Shown: positions 10,491-22,065, counted from the stretch's first letter. The stretch is DNA of 64,000 nucleotides from Amblyomma americanum (GCF_052857255.1 NC_135498.1:116255134-116319133), one strand, 5' to 3'. The notes: generated by a model not told the origin, from the letters alone. Numbers and translations: made by a program.

Positions 10491-12116
10491 CCAAGAAAAG
10501 ACGCGTTGATACTCATTGTTGTACCATGTGACGGCTGGACTCATGGAGCGGGCAATTAGGAACAGTGTACAATCACTACTCGTTCCAGCCTGTCTCACGA
10601 AAGTTCAACCTCTCGCTCCTTATTCCACATGATGCTACGTAGATGTACCGCATGGAAAGGCCCTGCATGCGGCAACCAAGAAGTGGAATTCGCCCTCCGC
10701 CTGCGGTCCCGAGCCACAAGAGGTGGAAGTAAGCTGCCAGTGGACTTTAACACTCTCTTCACTGTGAAGTCTAAGCCAGGCTGAAGCTGTTGGTATTGGA
10801 ATGCCACCACAGTTTCATAGAAAAAACTCATCCCACACTCCTGCGGACCCCACTTAAGTGGGACAACCATCGCTAAATCCCTTACCCTTGTGCCCAAAAA
10901 ATAGAAAATGAACAAGCGATGTGTGTCCGAGGCTGTCGAGTATATCTTGGTTGAGGTTACAGAGTTCTTCTGCATATTTTCTTGTCTTTTTTCAGAATTT
11001 ACATGAGCGCGAGAGCTAGAAACAAAAATTTTTAGTAATTCTGCTGACATGTCTGCAATTATGAAAAATTATCTGTAAGGTGATCATTAGGGTTCTTATA
11101 TTAGGAATCGGGAAATTCAAACAACAGCGTACACCATAGGATGAAGGCACACCTTATATTAAGCCACGCTATAGCCGATTTAACACCCACTGCGGCCTTG
11201 AGTTCGCAGTATTTATTTGGGTTCGCTGGCGGCATTTGTTGCCGCATAGAACCCTACATTTTCTGCTGCACTGCCCTCGAGTACCCGGCATGTAGGCACG
11301 CCCGCATTTCAGCTGTGCTACGAACCACGTGGAACCTCCTGCAGTTTTTTGCGAGTAGCCCAGTCAGGCAGGTTCCTTTCCTCCCTTTACTCCTTTCTCT
11401 TCTCCCGATTCAGCCAGACCACATGAAGACTTCAGATTATAAAGTGCCGAATTTATTTACTTCTATTTTCAATTGCGGTGACACCACTCTGCCGCCGGGA
11501 TGCGGCCTCCCATCTCGGCATCCACGACCCGTCTGTACAGTCCTTCTTGGTCGTCTCTCCTCTCCAGCTTTCTCTCCCTCGTCCTTGCTTTCCCGCTGCT
11601 CCCTTCGGTCGGCCCGCTGGGAAGGCATCTTGAGCTGGTTCCCTTAATCCCACGGTCGTTACGGAGGCGGCGCGCAGACCTTAGTCTTATCGGATGATGA
11701 TGCCCCCGTAACTGCTGTTCGGGGTGGGGGGGGTCTCTCCTCCGTCGTGAGCGGCAAGCACACACATAAAAACACAAAGCGCCGGCTGTTTCGTGGGAGC
11801 GCCGAATCGCCCGCGCCTACACACACATAACCGCGGCGGCCGTTTCATCCGGCTACGTTCGCATGCGATGCGGCCGCACATCAAGCCCCGACAAGCCCCG
11901 ACAAGCCCCAAGTAGACTAGCCCAGGTTTGTTCTGCATAAACCAGGATTTGTTTTACTTCTGCTGTAAGGTGCACTAAAAGGCACTGAAGTGGGCGGTAT
12001 GTAGGGATATGTACTCGATTATCTCTCGCAGCGACGGCACTGAAACCATATAGGGTCAACAAGGGCAAGCCTAATTTGGGCTTGGCCATTTTCTCCCACA
12101 GGTGGACTGACGCAGG
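10491..12116. other. No gene recognised; GC-rich patch
   Basis: 11480-11920 is relatively GC-rich and has a short tandem CCCCGACAAG repeat near 11884. The reading frames here look like GC-driven artefacts. Confidence 0.35.
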
Positions 12117-12890
12117 ATATTTTAGATAGGTTGCAGTGTGTGATGCCTGGTAATACGCACGGAGATATAAGAAATGTTAAAATCTGTGTGCATCAAGGAA
12201 GTACACTCGGCCCACTGCTTTTTAACGTATATGTATCCGATTTGGGTTTATTACGGCTTAAGTCAAACGTTCTTCACTACGCTGACAAAACAGCGCTAGC
12301 ACTTGATGCTACTGATTATCGTACAGGCAAGAAATGATTTCAAATAAATACCATTAGAGTCATTGAATGGTTTTCGCAAAATATCATTTTTTAAACATTA
12401 AGAAAACAAAAGTGACACGCTTTAAAAACATTCATAAAATTGTTACTTTAAACCAACCACTGTACCTTCACACATCATATGGTTACCAGTGTATTTGTAA
12501 AGCTATGCAAATAGAGCGAACAGTTCTCTATCCGGGCATCCACCTTGACCAACAACTTACATGGAGCGGCCACATCGCGTACCTCTCTAGAAAGGTAAGG
12601 GCCAGTGCGACTATGAGGTATCACCATTGTGGCAATTCTCCGCTCCATCTTAGACGACTGATCTATACAGTACCAGTAGAACCTGTTGTAAATTACGGCC
12701 TTATTGTATATGGAAACTGCTCCGAATACAAGACAGAAATAATAAATGTTATCCTAAAGAGAATAGTGAAGACTATTTATAAAGGCACCAAACTACAATC
12801 GGTTTTCATGAAAGGGAAATACGAGGAGTTACGCATCCTTCAGGTTTGTGAACTCTTTCATTTTGTTGTGTTAACTGGCTATTATTAATC
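12117..12890 (+). pseudogene. Non-LTR retrotransposon RT fragment
   Basis: Two frames give the second half of a LINE reverse transcriptase. The first has QGSTLGPLLFNVYVSDL (the Gly-rich block before the catalytic site) and YADKTAL in place of the usual YADD. The second has YPGIHLDQQLTWSGHI and RRLIYTVPVEPVVNYG, the thumb region. The catalytic Asp to Lys change, a stop near 12335 and the frame change show it is dead. No endonuclease, ORF1 or 3' tail is visible. The overall look suggests a CR1/L2 or Jockey-like clade; LINE-A and LINE-B have a different arrangement. Confidence 0.75.
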
Positions 12891-14000
12891 AAATGAATAT
12901 AACTCCTGTAAAAAAAAATGTCACCTTGAGAAAAACGGAACGTTTTGTTAAGCTATGGGTTTATGCAAACTATTGTAAAAAGTTGCGCAATTATCATATA
13001 CCGGCTGTATTAAAATTCTTCATGATCTATTTATTGCAAATAACAAGCGTAGGACGATGATGGACATAAGAAATTAGTGTGTAATTGTATTGCCTAGTGT
13101 ATAGCTTGAGCTCTTTCGTATGTGCTATTTTGTGTTCAGGCTTTTTTTTTCTTTGTGTTAGCATGACTGGTTAGACAAGAAATGCATGCATATATAGTTA
13201 TTTTTTCGCCTGCTGCCTTATCAGCCAACAAGCAAAATTTGCTTAGGCAGATCAGAATTTATGATTGTGTATGCTTACAGACGAATAAATTTTGATTTCA
13301 TTTTGATATTTTTTAATTTTATTAGAGGCGGTGCCTTAGTCCCAACCTCCCGCAACCACTCCCGCATGGGAATGGCAGGAGCCCCACATCCTGTGTTGCT
13401 TGAGTTAGTACTCTTACTTTCCACTCTTCATTCATATTTCGCTTAAACATACTGAGGTTACTGCTTCCGCTCGATTCCACGGGCTGACTGCATGTATGGT
13501 AAACTCACTTTTTTTTTGTCAGCTAAGCGTGATCTGTGATCGCCTTGTTGCTGTCCAACTCAAGGAAAGCTTTCTCTGGAAAGGACCTCATTATTCAGGT
13601 AAACAGTATTTCCTCTTTTCTAATAGGTTCCAAACTGTCGGCTTTGCGTGCCCCTTTTTTTTCCAACGCCGAGTGCGGAAGTATCAAGGCCTATAAACGC
13701 GGCTTTTGCTCTTTCGTTGTGATTCCAACAGTATTTGCGATTTACTCTTTTTCGTCTTTCACCGTGTACATTTGTGTTCTGCCATTACGTCTTAACGAAG
13801 ACTAGGCTATAAATTTGATCTTTCCGAAGCCAGAAGCGATGTATGAATACGGTTTTGAAAATGTCGAAAAGCGGGTCGCAGATAACGTCACTGATAAGAT
13901 CACCAAAGAAACGAGTTCAAGAATTCCGCTCAGATAACAGAACAGTGCACTAAAGTCGCAGCGCGCTAAAGTCAGTGAGCCTAACGTACAAAAGTGGAGC
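12891..14000. other. No gene recognised
   Basis: AT-rich stretch without a supported gene. Confidence 0.4.
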
Positions 14001-14050
14001 CTTGTCCGCAAATACCACTGATCTCCACTAGGGGGCTGTATGCCGCATCG
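14001..14050 (-). repeat. Inverted partner of 23702-23750
   Basis: Its reverse complement shares CTAGTGGAGATCAGTGG and ATGCGGCAT with 23702-23750. The two lie in opposite orientation on either side of Gypsy-1, so the repeat is not part of that element. Confidence 0.6.
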
Positions 14051-14299
14051 GGCGCCCGAAAATGAAGTCACTGGAAGTTAAACAGCTTGTCCCAGAAGTC
14101 AGCCTTTGGCAGTGCATGAAATCGGACCTCAGCACGGTTATTCAGTTTCAGTTCTCGTTCTCCACTTAGTGTTTTGTCTTTTCGACGTTCTCGTCTTTTT
14201 TCACGACAATGCCCACCTGTTGCGCCGCCAACTGCATGAAGAGAGCAGCAAAGTCCTCGGGAAAGACGTTGCAAAGATAAGGGTCCATTGAATCGCTAT

Positions 14300-14378
14300 G
14301 GGACGACACTAGCAGACGACAGAACGTCGCTACACACAGTACGTACGGAACCTCGTCTGCTCAGCTCTGTGTCGTCCC
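14300..14378. repeat. Hairpin-forming inverted repeat
   Basis: GGGACGACAC at 14300-14309 pairs exactly with GTGTCGTCCC at 14369-14378. Nested inside, AGCAGACGA pairs with TCGTCTGCT. The loop is about 40 bases. Confidence 0.6.
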
Positions 14379-14942
14379 GTCGCGCTAGCGTCACCAACTC
14401 TGCTCTTTATGTTGTCGCGCTCTAAGCCAAAGTTATACAATTAATGAGGGATAAAGTTAAGAATGAATAGGTGGAAACCTTCATTAGGCAGCTGACTTTG
14501 CAGTGCAGCATTTTACCGAATTATGTTTAGACCGAACCGGAGCGAGGGCGAGGCCACAATTTCGTGAGGTGCCGTCGGTGTACTGCTGGTTCACATTAGC
14601 GCGCCCAAAAGGTATATGGTACTGCTTTTTCGACGGAGCGTATCAAGTACTGTTTCGTGCTGTAGCAAATTATGCCTGAATGGGCTGCTATTTGTGTGAT
14701 GCTTGGCACAGTTCACTTCAAACTGCGCTTGTGACATGCGCTGCTGCATTCGTCTTCCTCGTCAGTCGTTTTTCTCGTGCTGTGTACATGAAACGTGGCT
14801 GCGCTATTGAGTTAGATTAAAAGCGCGTCTGGAATGTAAATAACACACTAAAGCGATAAACATCACCTGCCGTCGATGAGAAGAGACATCAACCGCCACC
14901 AACCCGCAACTGAAACAGCGGCAGTTCGAGTTTCAGTGTTTT
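14379..14942. other. No gene recognised
   Basis: Nothing recognised before the 5' end of Gypsy-1. Confidence 0.4.
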
Positions 14943-14946
14943 CGCG
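14943..14946. repeat. Gypsy-1 target duplication, left
   Basis: CGCG, matching 23296-23299. Confidence 0.8.
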
Positions 14947-15737
14947 TGTGGGAAGCCTGCTAGATTCCCGCCGTGGCGTCTGCGCGGCATCCCGCGTCGC
15001 TCTCTTTCCCTTTCTCCCGCCTCGGGCGGCGGAGAGACGGCTGGTGGCTAAGCGCTGTCATTCGGCCGCAGCTCCGCCCCCGGCTTCCCAAGGGCCTTTG
15101 CCATTGGTGACTTTTGGCGGGAATGCGGGACCCGTTTGGGGTGGTCGCGCGGCGCGCGACCGTCCGAGCGGGGCCCAGAGAGAGGGACCCCTCCGAGACA
15201 GCGTAAGGTGCGTACGTTACTGTTCGTCCGGGCCGGCCTCTGCCGTTCGGACCAGTTCATACTCGAGCTCGCCAGCGTGGGTCCTCGATCCGCCGCGGCT
15301 CGAGCCTGTCCAGGGGTCCAACGACCTCTGACAGGCGCACCTTGCGTTGACTGCCCACTCTCTCTCGCAAACGGCCCAACGGCCGACACGAGAGAGATCA
15401 CAGCACTGCCGCGGGGACAATCTCCTGCAGCGGCGTGCTAGCGGCGCGCATTACTCTTGTTGCCCCGAGCGCGCACCGGAGCCTTGCTCTGAGCGCGCCC
15501 GGGACGGGGTGACTGTTGAGTGTGTGTATGTACCACTGGAGGACGGCGTCAATAAACGTCTCCTTTGTGAACTTGGAGGCCTGTTTCTTGCGGCGAGCCC
15601 CTCTCCTCTCTGCAGAGGTTGAACGCCGCCGCAGCGGTGCCCCAGGGTGCGTGTGGTGACGGCTGATCGGGGCCCTTGGCTCGCTCGAAGCTCGAACCCG
15701 CGGTGGGTAGTGGCCTGTGCCTACTGAGAAACCCACA
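14947..15737 (+). repeat. Gypsy-1 5' LTR (791 bp)
   Basis: Bounded by TGTGGG and CCCACA. AATAAA lies at about 15551-15556, roughly 600 bp in, giving a likely U3-R / U5 division. It matches 22504-23295 nearly base for base. No convincing TATA box was seen in the GC-rich first part, so the promoter may be TATA-less. Confidence 0.95.
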
Positions 15738-15739
15738 AC

Positions 15740-15757
15740 TGGCGCCCAACGTGCTAA
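15740..15757 (+). promoter_or_regulatory. Gypsy-1 primer binding site
   Basis: TGGCGCCCAACGTGCTAA starts two bases after the 5' LTR. The leading TGG is the complement of a tRNA CCA end. I could not assign the tRNA. Confidence 0.8.
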
Positions 15758-15826
15758 GTCACTGGCTCTTAGCCTTTGATAGCACATTTGCCGAGCAGGT
15801 CGCCTTGACGATCACGCTTGCGCACC

Positions 15827-17303
15827 ATGTCTGCCACCCCCATCGGGGCACTCGGCAGCTACGTGTCGGCTCCCTTAGGAGTCGTAGCGTCCCTTTGATC
15901 AGTTGGCGGCTGTTTCTTCAAATAGCCAAACATCGTTGTTGGCCGCGGCCCCCATTGGGGCATACGGCGGTACAACCCCCAACGTCGATCACGCAGCTCC
16001 CATTGGAGCTGTATCGGGAGCACCCTGCGGTGCACCCGTCAGTCACATGCCTCCGCTGTGCGTGCTTTGCACCCAGTGCGAGAGGTGCGTGCGACGCTGC
16101 CGCAACCGCCCGTCCTGCACAGCAGCAGCCGTGTCCCGCGAGCAGTCAATTCTGCTCTGGGAACGGTGAGGCGCTGGCCCGGCTCCCTGTGGAAACCGCG
16201 CCGCTCATCGAACTGGGCGCCTTGCCTCCTGCGTTCGTGCAGCCCGCCCAAGCGTCCTCTGAGGCCGGGGCGCAGTCGCTGCTAAGGAGTGCTGCCCAGA
16301 TGATTCAGTCGCTCTCAGGGGCGGTTGAGACGCTTTTGGCCGCGCCGAAGGTGTCTCACCCCGCGGTCAAGTTGCCCATGCCAACATACCGCGGGTATGA
16401 TGACCTCCTCAGTGCCCAGGATTTTCTTGAGTCCCTCACCCATTACCAGAGAGCTATGGGTCTCACAGATCACGTTGTGCTTGCACACATCATCCCCGCA
16501 GCACAGCCTGACACCGCAGCTAGGTGGCATCGGCTTTCAGGCCACCGGGCAGAGACTCTCGAGGAGTTCCGTGCAGCATTCTTGCGCGAATTCCTGCCCG
16601 CTGACTATGAGCGTAGGATGCGGCGAGAGTTGGAGCTCCGTACACAGGCTCCGGATGAGTCACTCCTGGAGTACGTACGTGCGATGGAGGACCTTTTCTC
16701 AATCGCCGAGCCCAGAGCCTCGAACGAGGAACGTGTGGAAAGGACGATCAGGCAGGCACATCCGACTTTTTCGGCATACCTGCGCGGAGGCCGGTTCCGA
16801 GATTTTGAGGAGCTGGCCGCCCAGGCAAAGCGCATTCAAGGCGACATTCTCGCCGCGCGCGCCTATCGTCCGCCACCGCCGGCAAGCGAGGCCCTCGAGC
16901 CACGCTGTGCATGGTGAGGGGCCATGCCCCGACCCAACCGGCGACCACCCGCACACGCTGCCTCTGCAGCCGTTAGCGGGCAAAACGAAGTATGGGAGTT
17001 GAGCGAACGAGCTCTCGATCCCTACTCCTTCAGGAGACGGACAGCCCGCGCTGCACCGTTTTCTGGACCGCCGGCCGAGGGACGCCAAGCACCCCAACGC
17101 ACAGCGGAGGGGGAAGCCCGAACAGCCAGCCCTTTGGCCGTGCAACGGGCGGAACCAGGCAGGGAGAGGCGCCATTGTTCCGCGACCAAGCTCGCGGCGG
17201 TGTGCGCTGTTTCCGCTGTCAAGAGACGGGGTACTTAGCGAGAGAATGCCCCGTAACCAGGTCTCCTTTGAGGCAGGGAAATGGCGGCGCGGGTCGGTCG
17301 TAA
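15827..17303 (+). pseudogene. Gypsy-1 gag, frameshifted
   Basis: Structural protein of the virus-like particle. A plausible start is the ATG at 15827, 70 bases after the PBS; an earlier in-frame ATG at 15676 lies inside the LTR and is unlikely to be used. The N-terminal part changes frame (stop near 15898, continuing in the frame open at 15903). The capsid region occupies about 16150-16910, with RWHRLSGHRAETLEEFRAAF and the typical RRELELRTQAPDESLLEYV of retrotransposon gag. The nucleocapsid lies in yet another frame and ends in one zinc knuckle at 17208-17249, CFRCQETGYLAREC, where the conserved His is Tyr (TAC, 17232-17234). The frame closes at TAA 17301-17303, inside the frameshift hairpin. 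Confidence 0.85.
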
Positions 17304-17318
17304 AGGGACGACCGGCCC
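17276..17318 (+). promoter_or_regulatory. -1 programmed ribosomal frameshift signal at the gag-pol junction
   Basis: The heptamer GGGAAAT at 17276-17282 is phased in the nucleocapsid frame as caG GGA AAT, the canonical X XXY YYZ arrangement. After an 8-base spacer, GGGTCGGTCGT (17291-17301) pairs with ACGACCGGCCC (17308-17318) over 11 bp with one G-U pair and a six-base loop AAAGGG. The gag stop codon lies at the top of the hairpin. The pol frame is exactly -1 relative to the nucleocapsid frame. All of this is visible directly; function is inferred from known -1 frameshift sites. Confidence 0.75.
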
Positions 17319-18571
17319 AATCCTTGCTAATCCCCTCTGCGTACAGAGCAAGCTGCCTTGCTAATGCGCACGCGCCGTTTATTCCGGTCACCATTGCTGG
17401 CCGCGAATTTTTGGCGTTACTGGATACGGGAGCCACTGCCTCCTTGTTCGGTGAAGAGGTGTTGTCCCACTTGCAAAAGCACTCGGTGCGCTTGCCGGAC
17501 TGCCGTACGACATTCAACCTTGCGAAAGGCGTAGCCCATTCGGCTGGCGCCGCGAGGCTGACTGTCAGGTGGGGAGAGCGGACGAGACGCACGCGTTTCA
17601 TCCACCTCCCAGGGCTCAGTGTGCCCGTGATTCTCGGAAGGGACTTTCTCCTGAAAACCGGGATCGTGGTGGACATTGCGAATGGCGGCTATCGCGACGG
17701 ACCATTTTCCCAGCTGAAGCCGTTCATCTGCCCACCGGCGTCATTAACTGCCTGCGCAGTGAAGGCGTTCGGAGAGTGCCACGCTCAGCGACCAGGGCCA
17801 AGCCCTTGTGTCGAGCGTTCCGTCGTTCACGCTCTCCTTTGGGACCGAGCGGCGCGGTACGACCAGGCACCACATCCGCTGGCCGCCTTTGCGGTAATAT
17901 TGGATGACACTCAGAAGGCTCGTTTGACAGCACTGTTGCGTCAGTACGATGAGCTCTTCACGGATCAACCTGGCTGTACTAATTTAGTGAGCCACAAGAT
18001 CCACACCGGAGATGCGCTTCCTTTGAAGTGCAACCCCAGACCCGTCAGCCTTGCGAAAAGGCAGGTGATCGATGGGTTGCTGGATGAGATGCTGTCGGCG
18101 GACATTATCCGTCGCTCGTCCAGCGCTTGGGCGTCTCCGGTTGTGTTGGTGCCTAAGAAAGATGGCAGCCACCGGTTGTGTGTGGATTATCACCGTCTGA
18201 ATGCGCTGACTCGAAAGGATGCCTATCCGCTCCCGACGATCAGCTCAATCGTAGGTAACCTGGGCAGTGCGCGGTACTTTTCCACGCTAGATGCCTCCAA
18301 AGGTTACCTACAGGTCCAGATGGCGGACGCTGACCGGTCTAAGACCGCGTTCACGTGCCACAGAGGGCTGTTTGAGTTCACTCGCATGCCCTACGGTCTC
18401 TGCAATGGTCCTGCGACTTTTCAGAGGCTCATGGACCGCGTTCTAGGGGAAGCTAAATGGTCTCACGCCATGTGCTACCTGGACGATATCGTGATTTATT
18501 CACGAACCTTCGATGAGCACTTAGGCCACATTGCCGACGTGCTCGCGAGGGTACGGGCTGCTGGGATGACT
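17277..18571 (+). pseudogene. Gypsy-1 pol, part 1: protease and reverse transcriptase
   Basis: Open in the -1 frame from upstream of the frameshift site. The aspartic protease has LLDTGATASLF with the catalytic Asp codon at 17423 and later VILGRDFL. The RT domain has KKDGSHRLCVDYHRLN, KDAYPLPTI, FSTLDASKGYLQVQM and the active-site YLDD at 18476-18487 followed by IVIYSR, all as expected. The reading frame is lost near 18570, within the RT connection region, by a small indel; the continuation is in the frame of the next entry. Read from this frame, the remaining 75 bases give a nonsense tail to a stop at 18644. No catalytic residue is missing in this part. Confidence 0.9.
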
Positions 18572-19670
18572 GAATCCTGCGAAAGCCCAAATAGCGCGGA
18601 CCCGAGTTCAGTTGCTAGGGTTCACGCTGGGCGAGGGCTCCATTGAACCCGATGCGGACAAACTCCGAGCCATACTCGAGTTTCCCATGCCCAAGGACGT
18701 ACGCGGCCTCCGCCGTTTTCTGGGAATGGCCAATTTCTATCGGTCGTTCATCCCGTCCTGTGCCCGCGTGCAGGCACCCTTGACCAAGCTCTTGGGAAAG
18801 ACTGCCGCGTGGCGATGGGGGCCTGAGCAAGAGCGATCCTTTCGCCTCCTGTCTAGTGGCATTGCCGAGACAGCGCAGCTCAGGCTACCCGACCTGACCA
18901 GACAGTTCGTAGTCCAGACTGACGCGAGCGATCTGGGTTTAGGAGCAGTTCTCCTACAGGATTTCGATGGCGTGCTGCAGCCGCTGGCCTTTGCCAGCCG
19001 CTCCTTGCTGCCCTCGGAGAGGAATTACTCCGTGACCGAGAAGGAGTGCCTCGCCATCGTGTTTGCACTGCGGAAATTCGACGTCTACCTTGACGGGACG
19101 CAATTCGTGGTGCAAACAGACCACAGTGCGCTCAATTGGCTGATGCGGCTCCGCGAGCCTGCGGGTCGGCTGGTGCGCTGGGCTCTCCTGATACAGCATT
19201 ACGACTTTTCGGTGCAGTATCGAAAGGGGAGCACGAACGTGGTAGCTGACGCGCTATCCCGTGCCCCACTCGCCAGCGGCGCCTTGACGCCAGCAGACGG
19301 AGCGGGCGAAAAAGCGGACGAGCCGACGGGCGGCAAGGAGGGGGAGCCCGCAAACGGGCTAACCCATTCCGCTAACCAGCCAAGCAGCGCTTCGCAAAGT
19401 GGGCGAGAGGCAAAGCTCCACGTGAGCGCCTCGGAGACGCCGTCGCGAGCAGAAATTTTGGCTGCAAACCTGAAGGGGGACGAGACCAGGCCCCCCTCTG
19501 GGGTAACAGGAATCGTTTTCAGCCGGAAAGAGCTGCTGAAAGCCCAGCAAAATGACCCCATGTGTCGCGAGATGAGCGACGGTCTCAGGGAGACGGAGCG
19601 CCGGGACGCTACTTGTATTGTAGCGGGCGAGGGGGTGAAAGCCAGCGTGTGTCGCGGCGAGCCCCGGGGG
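18572..19670 (+). pseudogene. Gypsy-1 pol, part 2: RT thumb and RNase H
   Basis: Continues pol in a new frame. It begins with the RT thumb (LLGFTLGEG, FLGMANFYRSFIP) and goes on to RNase H with VVQTDASDLGLGAVL, YSVTEKECLAIVFALRKF and VQTDHSALNWL. The Asp, Glu and Asp of the RNase H active site are present. After RKGSTNVVADALSRAP comes a low-complexity linker rich in Ala, Gly and Glu. The frame ends near 19666-19672 at a run of five G, where a one-base change shifts the integrase into another frame. Homopolymer slippage during replication, or a sequencing error, could explain this break. Confidence 0.9.
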
Positions 19671-20950
19671 ATTCATATTTGCTGGGCCATGACGGGCTCG
19701 TGCTGAAATACATAGCCACCGATGATGAGTCCATTGACCCGTTCAAGGTGGTTATCCCCAAAAGTCTGAGAGGCGCACTGTTGCGATTTTCTCATGACGA
19801 ACCACTGGCCGGTCACCTGAGTGGCTCCAAAGTTTTTGCAAAACTGAGTCAATCGGTGACGTGGCCCGGCATGAAGCGTGACATTTTCCGCTATTGCAGT
19901 TCCTGCCATGTCTGTCAAGCGGTGAAGTCAAGGGGCGGCAAGCCGCCCGGAATGATGAAACCAATTGAGAGTGTGCGTCCGTGGCAGATGGCCACCTGCG
20001 ATCTGATGGGGCCTTTCAACAGGAGTAAGCAGGGGTTCATTCACCTGATGGTAGTAGCTGACCATTTTTCCAAATGGGTCGAGTTGTACCCGCTTCGGAA
20101 AGTGTCAGCACGAGCGGTGCTGGATAAACTCCAGGAAGTGTTCTGTCGGTTCGGCTTTCCGGAAAGACTGATCACGGACAATGCGTCCTATTTCACCGCT
20201 CGGGTGTTCGGTAACACGTGCCGTTCCTTCGGAATTGAGCACTACACCACTTCACCCTACCATCCCCCGTCTAACTTGACCGAGCGAATCAACCGAACGC
20301 TCAAGCCAATGCTGGCGGCCTTTGTCGAGTGTCAAAAGGACTGGGCAGACCATTTGAGCGAATTTGCGTTCGCCATTCGAACAGCTGAAAATCGCTCAAC
20401 TGGTTTCTCTCCCGCCTTCCTCAATTTCGGGAGGGAGCTGGCGAATCCGATGTCAAACGTCGTGCAGAGCCAGCTCGGGGATGAGAAGACGCGGGCAGAC
20501 TGCTCTGCTTATGCGTCGACGCTTCGGGACCGGCTTGGTCGGGCTCTCAACAGAGCAAGGCAGAGTTTGGCGGCAGCCAGAGCCCAACAGAAGGCTCAGT
20601 ATGACCGCAAGCACCGCAGCCTGACTTTTCAGGCGGGCGATCTTGTCCTGAAGCGCAACCACGTTCTTAGTGATGCGAGCAAGGGGTTCTCAGCCTCGCT
20701 CGCTCCTAAGTGGCTTGGTCCGTACCGAGTGGTCAGAGTCTGGTCGCCGCTCGCGTACCTGCTGGAGGATCCCCTTACGGGGAAAACCAGCCGTGCCCAC
20801 ATCGCAGACCTGAAGGCCTATGCGTCACGGTCTGACGAGTTTGCGTCGGTACCCATTGGTATCACAAGCAAGCGCAAAGGCACATCTGGTGCTGCGGAAC
20901 GCAACCGTACCGAGCACCGGTACAATCTGAGGCGACGGTCACTGATGTGA
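19671..20950 (+). pseudogene. Gypsy-1 pol, part 3: integrase
   Basis: The HHCC zinc domain is present (HDEPLAGHLS, then CSSCHVC). The catalytic core shows the DDE triad: Asp in TCDLMGPF (codon 20000), Asp in ITDNASYF (20177), and Glu in LTERINRTL (20282). Normally the Pro-His-containing block reads as an A/N-rich stretch before the Glu; here it is YHPPSNLTE. The C-terminal domain has a GPYRVVRVWSPLAYLL motif and ends with TGA at 20948-20950. The integrase itself has no internal stop, so this is the best preserved domain. It is not translatable as part of pol because of the upstream breaks. Confidence 0.92.
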
Positions 20951-22052
20951 TTGATGCCGGATGGCGGACTCTTCCGCAACCGAAGGCACGCAGCCTCAGC
21001 TATCTGGCGAGCTTTCTCGCCGGGCGCTACCCCAGGTGAAGCACGGCGGTTTCTTTCTTTTATTGTTTGCCGCATGCTCAGTTCCAGCCTTTTGCAGTTA
21101 TTTAGTCGTTTGTTTGTTTTAGTCAGTCTGTAGTATGATTTTGTTTCCAGTTTATTCGTTGCTTCTTCTAACGTTCCGAGATCTGTACATATGTAATATA
21201 CGTTTGCGTTGGCGTTCAATTTTTTTTAAACCAGACTTGTACATATGTAAACTTCAACCTACTCGCGATTGCATTTTTCTTGTAGCGCAGAGATGGCCTT
21301 CTTTTGTACAGCGCGCCTTCTTTTCATTTACGTTCTGACCCCACGGGTGCGGCCTTCCTCGCGAACACGGGACCGGCTGGTACGCGGAGGGGTCGGCGAA
21401 AGTCTCCCCTTCCGGCTGGGGAGTGGTTTGCTCGTTAAGGAGCGAGTGTCTCGCGGCATGGTTTTTGTGTGGCTATGGGGCGCTGAAGAGTGCGTCTGTG
21501 TGTCCTTTGACCCCTGCCACGGCGCCTCGGGACGATTCCGACAAGCGGGTCGTTCTCACTGATGAATGTCCCCTTCTGTGCCGGTGCGTGCCTGGGATTA
21601 TGTGCGTGTTCCCAAGATCAAAGGCAACGCCGAGAAGGGGGCAGGAAGGACAGCACCCTTTCCCGTGCGGGTCCTCTTCGGGATCGTCGAGCATCGTCGA
21701 CGTCCTCATGCTCAACTTTCACGACCTTGTGGAGGACATGGGACCGCCGTCAATAAATCGTCCACCGGGACCCTGAAGGCAGCAAAAGCGTGAGTTGGCC
21801 GCCGACAGGCCCAATGGGCCGCGCCACCGAACATTATGAGGCTGCAGGCCACCTGTCAGCTGGCCTTGTGTACAGGGTACAGTGTAGTTAGTTTTGTCTC
21901 CTTGAAACGTATGCAAGTGTTGTTTTTTTTCTGTTCTTGTTTGTTTGTATTTTGAGTTTATGGCTGGAACTGAATTGTGGTAGTTTTATATGGATTATTT
22001 TTTTATTTTTTTATTTTGCCGCATGCTTTCGCCGATGGGTAGGAGGGCATTT
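20951..22052 (+). other. Gypsy-1 long 3' non-coding region
   Basis: About 1.1 kb between integrase and the PPT without a convincing reading frame. GTACATATGTAA occurs twice, near 21185 and 21239. No env motif (signal peptide, furin site, membrane anchor) was seen. It may hold packaging or transport signals, or be the eroded site of a lost third gene. Confidence 0.5.
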
Positions 22053-22065
22053 AAGGAGAGGAGGA
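22053..22065 (+). promoter_or_regulatory. Gypsy-1 polypurine tract
   Basis: AAGGAGAGGAGGA, all purine, immediately upstream of the first 3' LTR start TGTGGG at 22066. Its last three bases GGA recur at 22501-22503 before the complete LTR. Confidence 0.85.

Noticed and set aside
10595..11050. 151-codon minus-strand frame
   Set aside because: No known motif, low-complexity start and no supporting neighbours. I cannot separate it from chance.
11437..11938. Several overlapping GC-rich frames near 11.5-11.9 kb
   Set aside because: They are Arg/Pro/Ser-rich on both strands with no conserved block, as expected from base composition.
14876..15441. Frames of 100-150 codons across the Gypsy-1 5' LTR, repeated at 22-23 kb
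   Set aside because: They recur only because the LTR recurs. They overlap on both strands and encode Arg/Pro-rich sequence.
15676..15826. In-frame ATG at 15676 as the start of Gypsy-1 gag
   Set aside because: It lies inside the 5' LTR upstream of the PBS, and the translated part up to 16150 lacks gag features. It is an open frame by chance.
20951..22052. An env gene in Gypsy-1
   Set aside because: No long frame, signal peptide or membrane anchor is visible between integrase and PPT.
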